In this document: one piece after another, positions 56,021 to 63,175 of the stretch
Position numbering within the stretch: position 1 is the stretch's first letter
Layout: each line of letters starts with the position of its first letter
Assembly: GCA_009775355.1 (NCBI GenBank)
Contig: VSPN01000001.1
Location: 62,001 to 126,000, forward strand
Length of the DNA: 64,000 bases
DNA from: Muribaculaceae bacterium
GTDB lineage: Bacteria; Bacteroidota; Bacteroidia; Bacteroidales; Muribaculaceae
Reading direction: 5' to 3'
The notes under the pieces: model-generated
What the model was told of the DNA's origin: nothing
Seen by the model: only the letters and a program-made list of their open reading frames with translations
Database searches by the model: none
Translations under genes and position numbers: made by a program

Positions 56021-56170
56021 CTACCCCTTGCGCTCCGCCAGTTTCCCGGGCGTGAGTACTGTATGCCTGTCGCTGAACTTAAGAGCGTTAAGCTCAGACG
56101 GGTCAAGCTTGCGCGCACCATTCAGTTCGGTGCTGCCAAGATCAGGTATGGGAATCTGCAACGGTTTCAT
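56021..56170 (-). CDS. 49-residue small protein coupled to the VKOR-like gene
   Basis: A small ORF whose ATG (56168-56170) overlaps the TGA stop of the VKOR-like gene (56167-56169), so it is probably translated by coupling. The 49-residue product starts MKPLQIPIPDLGSTELNGAR, continues with an acidic-hydrophobic stretch LDPSELNALKF and ends in a basic TPGKLAERKG. It has no cysteine and no signal peptide or membrane helix. The SELNALKF stretch resembles the leader part of Bacteroidetes peptide precursors, but no double-glycine site is seen. The convergent L-serine ammonia-lyase gene ends 3 bases beyond its stop. Family and function are unknown; coding evidence is the overlap and clean codon pattern. 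Confidence 0.65.
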   Translation of the reverse strand: MKPLQIPIPDLGSTELNGARKLDPSELNALKFSDRHTVLTPGKLAERKG

Positions 56171-57189
56171 TTTCTTCTCAATTTACTTATCATCGGAATT
56201 ATTCTGTTCATTCCCAACAGAACAAATCCATAAACGGCAACAAGCACGAAGATATCCGGCTTAAGAGGGAATAAATCCTTAAGCCATCCTCCGGCGAGAT
56301 AACTGAAAAACAGAAGCCAGAGCGTGCACTGCACACTCACACATAGAGTGCACCACGCCTTTGCCCTGAATCTCTGGTACCAGATGCTCCATACCGTAAA
56401 AGGAAGACAGCACACATTGCATGCCGCCACATAGATTATAGAAGCGGGAAACATCAGTATTGACAGTAGGCTGACAGAAAAATACGTCAGTCCGACCTCA
56501 CTCCAGCTGAAAATGCCGAAGAAGCTTGACGCTCCGGTCTCAAGCACCGTGTCGCATCCCTCCTTCTGAAGCACTCCGCACACTTTGTCGGTAAACCGGC
56601 TTTTGATCCGCAACGATTTTCGGACCAGCATAATAGAGAGAGCCAGGCCGCAGCAATTCAGAAAAACCGATAATATGGCAGGCACACTGCGCCATATGCC
56701 CTGCGTGACGAACATCCACACAAAGAGAGCCGCCGCAAGGATGACTAACAGAATCCTCTTGACTTTGCCGAACAACAAGAGCTTGGCATGAGAGGCATAG
56801 TCGGGTTCCTCAGCCGAAGACGATGGAAAAGCCAGAAACACATTGCCGTCCCATACGTCGCAAAACGCATGGAGCGACATAGTCTCCGTAACGCCTTGGC
56901 TCAGATAACTGACGTGATCTCTGTCAGTCGCCGTCACGATCACAAATCCCTGAGGCGTGTGTGCAAGAAAAGGAGGCGTCAGAGCCAGTATCTCCATGCG
57001 ATCCGAAAGCATGAGACCCTGACTCTTCACTCCATACTCATCAAGGAGCTTACCCATGCCGAACAGAGATCTGAACGACATGTCGTCAAAGCGCCTTGTC
57101 GTATAGCCGCGAGTATGCGGCACGCCAAGCGCGCCGAGAAAATCCGACAATATGTAATTAGACTCCCCATCCATCGGCGTCCGTGTCAT
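56167..57189 (-). CDS. VKOR-family membrane protein with degenerate C39-like N-terminal domain
   Basis: A 340-residue protein starting at 57189, where its ATG overlaps the TGA of the thioredoxin gene. The N-terminal 130 residues look like a C39 peptidase domain (NYILSDFLGALG, then FVIVTATDRDHVSYLSQG), but the catalytic Cys position is not a Cys and the usual GHF His motif reads QGF, so it should be inactive. The C-terminal VKOR domain has four to five helices, the loop pair C204-x7-C212, and the redox pair C280-x-x-C283 (WCTLC). VKOR proteins reoxidise DsbA-like or thioredoxin-like partners using quinone. The upstream thioredoxin and the coupled small peptide suggest one functional unit. Start also possible at 57252. 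Confidence 0.88.
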   Translation of the reverse strand: MTRTPMDGESNYILSDFLGALGVPHTRGYTTRRFDDMSFRSLFGMGKLLDEYGVKSQGLMLSDRMEILALTPPFLAHTPQGFVIVTATDRDHVSYLSQGVTETMSLHAFCDVWDGNVFLAFPSSSAEEPDYASHAKLLLFGKVKRILLVILAAALFVWMFVTQGIWRSVPAILSVFLNCCGLALSIMLVRKSLRIKSRFTDKVCGVLQKEGCDTVLETGASSFFGIFSWSEVGLTYFSVSLLSILMFPASIIYVAACNVCCLPFTVWSIWYQRFRAKAWCTLCVSVQCTLWLLFFSYLAGGWLKDLFPLKPDIFVLVAVYGFVLLGMNRIIPMISKLRRK

Positions 57190-57482
57190 TTCAAGGCTTT
57201 CTCTATCTGAGACAGAAGCAGTTCCCCCTCCATTTCGCCGCTCTGGCGCCACACCTCATGGCCGTCACGATATATGATAAATGTTGGCACAGACTGCACT
57301 TCCGCTTCCTGCGAAGCCTCCTGACTGGCATCTATGTCAAGCTGGACGATGTCGGCTTTCTGTCCGACAAGTTCCTTTACCTGATCGACTACCGGCATCA
57401 TACGCTGGCAATGAGGACACCATGTGGCGAAAAATTCCACTACTGTAACTTTGCTGCTGTTGATAAGATCTGTGTAATTCAT
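57186..57482 (-). CDS. thioredoxin
   Basis: A 98-residue protein with a thioredoxin fold: active site WCPHC with C22 and C25, the cis-Pro segment VQSVPTFIIY, and GEMEGELLLSQIEKAL at the end. The CPHC motif is more oxidising than CGPC and resembles DsbA. No signal peptide is seen, so it is probably cytoplasmic despite that. I start it at the ATG at 57482; upstream in-frame Met at 57518 lacks family similarity. It overlaps the VKOR-like gene by an ATGA. Confidence 0.93.
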   Translation of the reverse strand: MNYTDLINSSKVTVVEFFATWCPHCQRMMPVVDQVKELVGQKADIVQLDIDASQEASQEAEVQSVPTFIIYRDGHEVWRQSGEMEGELLLSQIEKALK

Positions 57483-57562
57483 AGTGATAAATGATAAGTG
57501 ATAATTGATAAGTGCCATCAGGATTCAAACGAGCGCAAATGAGTGTCAGACAAAACCGGCTG

Positions 57563-58105
57563 TCATACGCCCTTGTCGACGTTGTAGACCTCGGTCAGCA
57601 TCTCGCGGAGATCGCGCGTGTCTTTGAGATCCACATTTCCATGAGTCATAAGCATCATCTCCTCACCCGACTGTTCCGCACTGTAGGGAGGCTGGACATA
57701 GTTTATATCCTCGCGCATGCGGAAACCGTTTTTTTCATAGAACGCGATTCTGCGTCTCGCCTCCTCGGTTTCAGGCTTCTCGACTTCGATCAGCACATCC
57801 TGCCCCGCTATGTCAAACAGATGAGACAGCATGCTCCGTCCGATGTTTTTCGACCTGTGCGCCGGGTCAACCGCGAAATGCTCGATATATACGTACCCTT
57901 TGAACACCCAGTAAGTCAGAAAGCCGAGAAAGTCATTTCCTCCGTCGTCATAGACGAAACCTTTGAATTTCCCTCCTTTTTCCTTTACGAAAGAGGCCAC
58001 ATGTTCTGCACTTTTGTATATTCTCCGCTCATCGGCGGGAAAACTCGCGTTATAAAGTTTAAGAAATGAAGGATAGTCCTTCACATCAAGATCTCTGAAT
58101 TCCAT
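57563..58105 (-). CDS. GNAT-family N-acetyltransferase
   Basis: A 180-residue acetyltransferase starting at the ATG at 58105. The acetyl-CoA loop reads HRSKNIGRSML (R/Q-x-x-G-x-G/A variant, here with I in the middle), preceded by YIEHFAVDPA. The N-terminal substrate side reads LYNASFPADERR. Substrate unknown; the SFPxDERR pattern is common in Bacteroidetes GNAT proteins of unknown target. Cytoplasmic. Confidence 0.9.
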   Translation of the reverse strand: MEFRDLDVKDYPSFLKLYNASFPADERRIYKSAEHVASFVKEKGGKFKGFVYDDGGNDFLGFLTYWVFKGYVYIEHFAVDPAHRSKNIGRSMLSHLFDIAGQDVLIEVEKPETEEARRRIAFYEKNGFRMREDINYVQPPYSAEQSGEEMMLMTHGNVDLKDTRDLREMLTEVYNVDKGV

Positions 58106-58143
58106 AATATACACTTTTAGACGGCACAATCGGCCGACTTTTT

Positions 58144-58179
58144 ATAAGAAAACGACCAAAGCCCTGATAAAGTTTGGTC
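58144..58179 (-). terminator. possible terminator after the SemiSWEET gene
   Basis: The stem GACCAAA/TTTGGTC (58154-58160, 58173-58179) with a 12-base loop is followed on the minus strand by GTTTTCTTATAAA. Its first bases overlap the SemiSWEET stop codon, so termination may be weak. Confidence 0.45.
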
Positions 58180-58453
58180 ATCCGTTTTTCCGGCGACAGT
58201 CGTTACGCAGTTTAATCATTGTGATCACCACGCAACAGACAGTCGTGATGACGTTGGTAATGACAAGCGGCACATTGCCGGTCAATATTCCCTGCAGGAT
58301 AAAGAAAAACCCGCCGAATCCCATAAGCAGGAAAGTAGGGAGCGCGATGCCGTCGGTGTCGCGTGTGCGTATGGTGTAGACCGCCTGCGGCAGATAGCCG
58401 CAGACCATGCATATGGCGGCCAGATAGCCGACTATAGTCAATATTGTATCCAT
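58178..58453 (-). CDS. SemiSWEET (PQ-loop) sugar transporter
   Basis: A 91-residue triple-helix protein of the SemiSWEET family. The first helix has the PQ motif (GYLPQAVYTIRTRDTDG), the second contains LPTFLLMGFGGFFFILQG and the third ends with CCVVITMIKLRNDC. It works as a homodimer to pass sugars down a gradient. Start placed at 58453 because the upstream frame continues only as non-family sequence. Neighbours are a GNAT and a split ThrE exporter. Confidence 0.9.
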   Translation of the reverse strand: MDTILTIVGYLAAICMVCGYLPQAVYTIRTRDTDGIALPTFLLMGFGGFFFILQGILTGNVPLVITNVITTVCCVVITMIKLRNDCRRKNG

Positions 58454-58532
58454 AAGTAAGTGTCCAAATTTACGTAACAAGCAATACGCAAAAATAGTCA
58501 TTTTTATTGTAATCACAACCGCCTTATTGCAA

Positions 58533-59015
58533 TCACAACTGCCGCGTTGCCTGAAACGATATTTTAGGCAGCAGAAACATCGGAATGGTCGCCCCCACCA
58601 CCATGGCAAGCAGAATAAAGAATGTGGTCAGGCCATTGTTGGCAAACAGATAGAAATAGTGAAGAAATTCCTTTTCGCCGCCATAATACATGCACATGAC
58701 GAGAGCACCGAATGTCTTGTAGGCATATATGCCCGGTATCATCGGAAGCAACGCCGGATAGAGGGCTGATTCTGCCGGAATCCGCGCATGAGGAGAGAAG
58801 AGCACGGCAAGAAGGCCTATCAGAGCTGAGGCGCACAGGCTTGACACAACAATATGCCAGCCGGCGGAATGCATCAGGCAGAACCGCAGCGAGTGCCCGG
58901 CGGCAGCAATCAGCGCACAGTACAGGTAAGCCCGTCTCGGCGGATTGCTGATGGCCGAGAATCCTATTGCCGCCACAGCGGCAAACAGTGCATCCTGAAA
59001 TAATTCGACAACCAT
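58533..59015 (-). CDS. threonine/serine exporter, small (ThrE_2/DUF3815) subunit
   Basis: A 160-residue integral membrane protein with about five helices and the ThrE_2 features FSAISNPPRRAYLYCALIAA and LPMIPGIYAYKTFGA. In Corynebacterium the two halves of ThrE are one chain; here they are separate genes. It begins 33 bases after the larger subunit gene on the same strand. Confidence 0.9.
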   Translation of the reverse strand: MVVELFQDALFAAVAAIGFSAISNPPRRAYLYCALIAAAGHSLRFCLMHSAGWHIVVSSLCASALIGLLAVLFSPHARIPAESALYPALLPMIPGIYAYKTFGALVMCMYYGGEKEFLHYFYLFANNGLTTFFILLAMVVGATIPMFLLPKISFQATRQL

Positions 59016-59048
59016 GATCGAGAGTTTGTTAAATTACAATTTCCGGGA

Positions 59049-59870
59049 TCAGAACATGGGCACATGCATCAGCGCCATACCGGCGCACAGTCCGAACGAC
59101 AGGCAGCATACGAGCACAATGGCATGCATCGCCCTGCCGTATGCGCATATATAGTGACGGTCGATCAGATCGCAGAACGAGTTGATGAACGGAATACCCG
59201 GCACAAGATAAAGCACACTTGTGGCCACTGCAATCTCCGGCGTAAGACCCAGACCTGTTATGCCGCCCGCACATGCCGTCACCGAAGAGACAAACGAGCA
59301 TGCAAGCACCGTGAGCCGCATGTCAATATGTCGCGAAAGGAGTGCCCGTTTGAGCATATACCCTATAAATGTGGCGACAAACACGACAGCCATTGCCCAC
59401 ACGTCGCCGCTGAAAAGGCGGCAGAAAGAGGCGTTAGCGAGAGAGACAAGAAATGTCAGGGTCCACGGGCTGACACACGAGCAGTTGCAGACTCGGGGCA
59501 AGACTGCTCTCGCCTCAAAGAAACCAATCTTGCCGTCTGCCATCTGCCATGACAGGCGACTGAGATCGGTGATACGCGCGAAACTGATCGGCATTTCGCG
59601 TATGGCCACTACCGAGGTGCAGTCTTCCGCACCTCTGGTCACGGTGATATGAATGTGCCGAGGCAGAATGCTGAACTCGACGTTCATGCCGACTGAAGCC
59701 GCGATGCGCTTCATGTTTTTCTCAAGACGCACGCATGTGCATCCGCTTCCGAACAACTGCACGGCATATTCCGACAGAAAAAGAGTAGTCTCCCTGACAT
59801 CAGGTCTACGGCTAAGAGACGCCGGCGTGTCGTCTTGATACGGAACCGGATTTTCGCAATCACAAACCAT
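59049..59870 (-). CDS. threonine/serine exporter, large (ThrE/DUF1212) subunit
   Basis: A 273-residue protein starting at 59870 (MVCDCENPVPYQ). The soluble N-terminal half carries the DUF1212 domain (about 30-140), and five helices follow, with GGDVWAM-like LFSGDVWAMAVVFVATFIGYML and YLVPGIPFINSFCDLIDRHY, the pore signature of the family. With the small subunit it should form an exporter of small amino acids. Both genes are on the minus strand in one unit. Confidence 0.9.
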   Translation of the reverse strand: MVCDCENPVPYQDDTPASLSRRPDVRETTLFLSEYAVQLFGSGCTCVRLEKNMKRIAASVGMNVEFSILPRHIHITVTRGAEDCTSVVAIREMPISFARITDLSRLSWQMADGKIGFFEARAVLPRVCNCSCVSPWTLTFLVSLANASFCRLFSGDVWAMAVVFVATFIGYMLKRALLSRHIDMRLTVLACSFVSSVTACAGGITGLGLTPEIAVATSVLYLVPGIPFINSFCDLIDRHYICAYGRAMHAIVLVCCLSFGLCAGMALMHVPMF

Positions 59871-59978
59871 ATGAATGTTTCCTTGATAATGTAACCTTTG
59901 CCGGAACGATATCACGAACCGGATACCCTTCCTGAAATATTAACAACGGAACAGAGCGATATTATCCAGAAAACTTTG

Positions 59979-59986
59979 TAAATTTG
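59979..59986 (+). promoter_or_regulatory. -7 box upstream of the TSCPD gene
   Basis: TAAATTTG lies 94 bases before the ATG at 60081, with no TTTG at the usual distance. The resulting leader would contain the 20-bp duplication at 60027-60066. Confidence 0.5.
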
Positions 59987-60026
59987 CACCGTAATCAGGC
60001 ACTACAGCCATGATTACGGCCAAATG

Positions 60027-60066
60027 CAGGAATATTCACAATTGAACAGGAATATTCACAATTGAA
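60027..60066. repeat. perfect tandem duplication of 20 bp
   Basis: The 20-base unit CAGGAATATTCACAATTGAA occurs twice with no gap (60027-60046 and 60047-60066), 15 bases before the start of the TSCPD gene. It looks like a recent slippage or duplication in the leader. Confidence 0.95.
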
Positions 60067-60080
60067 ACAGACTATTTGAA

Positions 60081-60344
60081 ATGAGATTCACATATCAGAC
60101 CGAGGGCACATGCTCTCGACAGATCGACATCGAGGTCGAGAACGGAGTTGTAAAAGAGGTTGTGTTCACCGGTGGATGCCACGGAAACACGCAGGGAATC
60201 GGAGCTCTTGTCAAGGGCATGAAATGTGAGGAGGTGATCAGCCGTCTATCAGGAATCCGCTGTAAAGCCAAGCCGACCTCATGTCCTGACCAACTGGCTC
60301 AGGCTCTGTCACAGATTGACAACAGAAAAAAGACTCTTTCCTGA
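60081..60344 (+). CDS. TSCPD-domain protein (TIGR03905-like)
   Basis: An 87-residue protein ending in the eponymous TSCPDQLA motif. Cysteines are at GTCSRQ, GGCHGN, MKCEE, IRCKAK and TSCPD, so metal binding is likely. Related domains close the C-terminus of some ribonucleotide reductases; the free-standing protein has no proven function. Its last 36 bases overlap the convergent methyltransferase gene. Confidence 0.92.
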   Translation: MRFTYQTEGTCSRQIDIEVENGVVKEVVFTGGCHGNTQGIGALVKGMKCEEVISRLSGIRCKAKPTSCPDQLAQALSQIDNRKKTLS

Positions 60345-60965
60345 AACCCTGCTCTGAAATACAACTGGTGAAAGGCCGACCTTCATTTCCAGATCAAGCA
60401 GGCGCGTCTTCAACCGGGTGCCCCACCTGTAGCCTCCGGCAGTGCCGTCCGAACGCACCACTCTGTGGCAAGGGACGATAACCGCAACAGGATTGGCGGC
60501 TATAGCATTAGCCACAGCTCTTACCGCCGACGGGTTACCCGTCAGGCGTGCAATTTCCGCATATGTGCGCGTTTCTCCACGAGGAATCTCAAGCAACCGC
60601 CGCCAAACTTCCAATTGAAATGATGTGCCCCTAAGATCGAGGGGCGGACACTCTTCAGCCATTCCTTCATAACCCTCATTTCCGTCAGAAAAACCGAACA
60701 TAACAGTTATACACCTTATAGCCAGAATATTTAGCCTCGACAAGCTTTCAGTCAGACAGACATCCGGGAAACGTCGCCTTACAACATCAAGCGCATCACG
60801 ACGATCTGTGCAGACGAATTCAAGAGCGCATACACCGTTTGCAGAAGAAGCAACGAGCACTTCTCCCAGCGGTGTACAGGCGAAACAACCGTAAACTCCG
60901 TCGGCCGACTCAACATTACTTCTCCTCACCTCTGAAGATAGAATAAAGGCTGTTGAACGAATCAA
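60309..60965 (-). CDS. methylated-DNA-[protein]-cysteine S-methyltransferase
   Basis: A suicide repair protein that moves the methyl group from O6-methylguanine to its own cysteine. The acceptor motif IVPCHRVV has C166, and the DNA-binding recognition segment reads TRTYAEIARLTGNPSAVRAVANAIAANP. The N-terminal half is a ribonuclease-like domain of lower conservation. The start is uncertain: the longest form begins at a TTG (60965), and a GTG at 60929 is also in frame; both overlap the end of the LytTR gene. It also overlaps the convergent TSCPD gene at its other end. Length from TTG is 218 residues. Confidence 0.9.
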   Translation of the reverse strand: MIRSTAFILSSEVRRSNVESADGVYGCFACTPLGEVLVASSANGVCALEFVCTDRRDALDVVRRRFPDVCLTESLSRLNILAIRCITVMFGFSDGNEGYEGMAEECPPLDLRGTSFQLEVWRRLLEIPRGETRTYAEIARLTGNPSAVRAVANAIAANPVAVIVPCHRVVRSDGTAGGYRWGTRLKTRLLDLEMKVGLSPVVFQSRVSGKSLFSVVNL

Positions 60966-61623
60966 TATATTTTCTTCCGACAGGAATCACCCTGTCGATG
61001 TTGTAAAGAAATATTTTCCTGTTGGAGAACTTGTCGATGGCATTGAGAGAGACGATATAGGATCTGTGCACACGGATAAACCTACTGTCCGGAAGCATAA
61101 CCTCCATCTCCTTCATTGTGATCTGCGATAGAACCATCGGGAGTCCGCGTCTGAATACCTTGACATAATTGTCCATGGCCTCGATGTAGGTCACATCGTC
61201 AAGATCAACCACCACGTTCTTGTGTTCAACCTTTAGTGTGATAGTCTGCCGCACGGGGCGTGCATCAACCCGTCCGAGCCAGAGCCGCGCCTTCTCGAGC
61301 GCACGCTCGAAACGCGGATAGAAAATCGGCTTGTGAAGAAAGTCGACTGCATCCACATTGAAGCCGTCGACAGCATACTGGGAATATGCAGTCGTGAATA
61401 TCAGACATGTCCCTTCCGGAAGTTCTTTTGCCAGAGTCAGACCGTTGTGGGAGTTCATCTCGATATCAAGAAAGACAATATCGGGACGCTTTTCGCGGAT
61501 GTATTCCATTCCTGCAACCGGTGAGGAAAAGCATCTGAGTTCCACATCACCATATTTCTTACAATATTCCTGAATGATGCTGAGAACTATTGGCTCGTCA
61601 TCGATTGCAACGCATTTGATCAT
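60916..61623 (-). CDS. LytTR-family response regulator
   Basis: A 235-residue regulator with a receiver domain (acidic pair in AIDDEP, phospho-acceptor D53 in FLDIEMN, Lys in LHKPIFY) and a C-terminal LytTR DNA-binding domain (about 130-235: KNVVVDLDDVTYIEAMDNYVK, RFIRVHRSYIVSLNAID). Its ATG overlaps the kinase stop (ATGA). It pairs with the LytS-like kinase at 61620. Such pairs control cell-surface or carbohydrate functions in Bacteroidetes; the target here is unknown. Confidence 0.96.
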   Translation of the reverse strand: MIKCVAIDDEPIVLSIIQEYCKKYGDVELRCFSSPVAGMEYIREKRPDIVFLDIEMNSHNGLTLAKELPEGTCLIFTTAYSQYAVDGFNVDAVDFLHKPIFYPRFERALEKARLWLGRVDARPVRQTITLKVEHKNVVVDLDDVTYIEAMDNYVKVFRRGLPMVLSQITMKEMEVMLPDSRFIRVHRSYIVSLNAIDKFSNRKIFLYNIDRVIPVGRKYIDSFNSLYSIFRGEEK

Positions 61624-62636
61624 GATGTCAGGTCTATTCGCAGTGACACCCGATAGGTGGCACCGTCGTTTGAAATTAAAAGTTCATATTTGTCTGGATA
61701 AAGAAGCCCGAGCCGCTTACGACAGTTGTCAATGCCCATTCCCGCACCATCGGCCCCCGAATGGAAGACATGGTTGGAAGTCGAGAACTCAAGTATTCCG
61801 TCATTGACTCTGAGCGCAATGTCAATACGGCTTTTCTCCACAGGAGACACACCGTGTTTGAAACAATTCTCCACAAATGTCACAAGCAGCATCGGCGGAA
61901 TGTGGAAATCATCCGAACGGATGTAAACATCGAGCGAGAGTCCGGTCATGTCGTTCAGCCGCAACGACTGAAGCTCCGCATACTCCCTGATATAAGCCGC
62001 TTCCTCAGACACCGGCACAAAGTCCTGCGACGAAGAGATGTGTATGTATCGCATCATCGAGATATACTTCTCAAGCGAGGAGAGAGCCTTAGGATTTTCT
62101 GTCAGAAATAATCCGTAAAGCGAATTGAGCGTATTGAACATGAAATGGGGCCTGATCTGCGCCTTGTATAGCGCGATCTCAGCCTTATCTCTGTCGGATT
62201 CGGCCTGACGGCGCCGGGAACGCTGCCGATTGGCCTGTGTCAGCAGACCGACGGCGAAGCTGAAGATCTCGACAATGACAAAAAGAGTCCACAAAGCCTG
62301 CTTGTATGGTTCGACTTTAGGAAGATGGCGAACGATTCCCGCATCGTGAATGCTCGGTTTTGGATTGTAAAGCTCTACCCTCGCGAGCTGAAATGTGACT
62401 GTAACTGAAATAATGATCACTGCAATGCCGCATGACTTCCGCCCCTTCCCTCCGAACAGCAGCGGAATCGCAATGAACCGGTTGATGAAATATGCGGCAT
62501 ACAGCCATATTCCGGCCATCACCATATAGACCATGAAATGATGGAACCACCTTTCCACAGGCCACAGAGCCACCATGACAGGGAGAACTATCAGGCAGAA
62601 TGCAAGATCGATATAGAGAGTCAGATTCTTCATCAC
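61620..62636 (-). CDS. LytS/YehU-type sensor histidine kinase
   Basis: A 338-residue kinase with four membrane helices in the first 140 residues, then a His_kinase domain in which QIRPHFMFNTLNSLYGLFL holds the phospho-acceptor H164, and an ATPase part with PPMLLVTFVENCFKHGVSP and GMGIDNCRKRLGLLY. It has no large extracellular domain, so the signal is probably sensed in the membrane. The first gene of the pair with the LytTR regulator, overlapping it by 4 bases. Confidence 0.95.
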   Translation of the reverse strand: MMKNLTLYIDLAFCLIVLPVMVALWPVERWFHHFMVYMVMAGIWLYAAYFINRFIAIPLLFGGKGRKSCGIAVIIISVTVTFQLARVELYNPKPSIHDAGIVRHLPKVEPYKQALWTLFVIVEIFSFAVGLLTQANRQRSRRRQAESDRDKAEIALYKAQIRPHFMFNTLNSLYGLFLTENPKALSSLEKYISMMRYIHISSSQDFVPVSEEAAYIREYAELQSLRLNDMTGLSLDVYIRSDDFHIPPMLLVTFVENCFKHGVSPVEKSRIDIALRVNDGILEFSTSNHVFHSGADGAGMGIDNCRKRLGLLYPDKYELLISNDGATYRVSLRIDLTS

Positions 62637-62649
62637 ATGATTGACGCTG

Positions 62650-62657
62650 CAAAGATA
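62650..62657 (-). promoter_or_regulatory. -7 box of the LytS/LytTR pair
   Basis: TATCTTTG on the minus strand lies 13 bases before the ATG at 62636. A start of transcription near 62643 would give an almost leaderless mRNA. No TTTG partner is visible at the usual distance. Confidence 0.55.
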
Positions 62658-62704
62658 AACATTTTATACAACCGAGTGCGAAGCATTGACCATCAATGAT
62701 GCAC

Positions 62705-62732
62705 CATTAGTCACTTATCAAAGTGACTAATG
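62705..62732. promoter_or_regulatory. perfect 12-bp inverted repeat, possible operator
   Basis: CATTAGTCACTT and its exact complement (62705-62716, 62721-62732) flank the 4-base loop ATCA. It lies 48 bases upstream of the -7 box of the LytS gene and just before a plus-strand -7 box. There is no T tract, so operator or structured-RNA roles are more likely than termination. Confidence 0.5.
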
Positions 62733-62755
62733 CAGGGTCGTTGGGTTTAATGGCT

Positions 62756-62763
62756 TAAATTTG
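62756..62763 (+). promoter_or_regulatory. plus-strand -7 box
   Basis: TAAATTTG matches the Bacteroidetes consensus. A transcript from here would run through the long palindrome at 62799-62960. No TTTG is visible at the usual distance upstream. Confidence 0.4.
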
Positions 62764-62798
62764 CGCCAAAACCAGATCAGATGACTGTAAAAACCTTT

Positions 62799-62960
62799 AG
62801 AGCTTGTTTAATAATAAATGTTGCCGTCAGGGTCGCATGGCTTGCGACGATTTTTGGCATGTGACGATGGAGTGTACTTTATGTACACGACTGAGGAACA
62901 GGTCAAAAAGCGTCCAGGATATGCGGGACCGGAGGTAACTTAAGAACCCGACAGGCTCTT
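62799..62960. repeat. long imperfect palindrome (MITE- or REP-like element or structured RNA)
   Basis: Arms of about 80 bases pair imperfectly. The outer ends are AGAGCTTGT and, on the other side, ACAGGCTCT; an inner arm GTTGCC pairs with GGTAAC, then GGTCGCAT with ATGCGGGACC, then TTTTTGGC with GTCAAAAA; at the top GTGTAC closes a TTTAT loop with GTACAC (62872-62888). No ORF longer than 27 codons fits inside. I see only this copy in the window. The rest of 62961-63175 is gene-free. Confidence 0.6.
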
Positions 62961-63175
62961 GCTGAATTGCGAGACAATTGAAAAAAACTTTAAAATCGTG
63001 AGAAAGACTACCTCTGACAGGTCATTCACCGGCATATTTCCGCCTGCTCTTCAGTCGTTATGGATCCCCATAACTCCTTCATCGCAAGCGAAAATCTGCT
63101 CGGTGACTGACCGCCCTGACGGTAACATTTCTTATCCCGAACTCGCGTTTATAAGATTATCAAAAAAATTGAGTT

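Noticed and set aside
60010..60026. ATGATTACGGCCAA looks like the start of the lacZ alpha segment of cloning vectors
   Set aside because: The match breaks after a dozen bases and the flanks are ordinary bacterial sequence, so it is chance and not vector contamination.
62782..62865. 27-codon ORF inside the long palindrome
   Set aside because: Too short, no similarity, and base composition is dictated by the palindrome.
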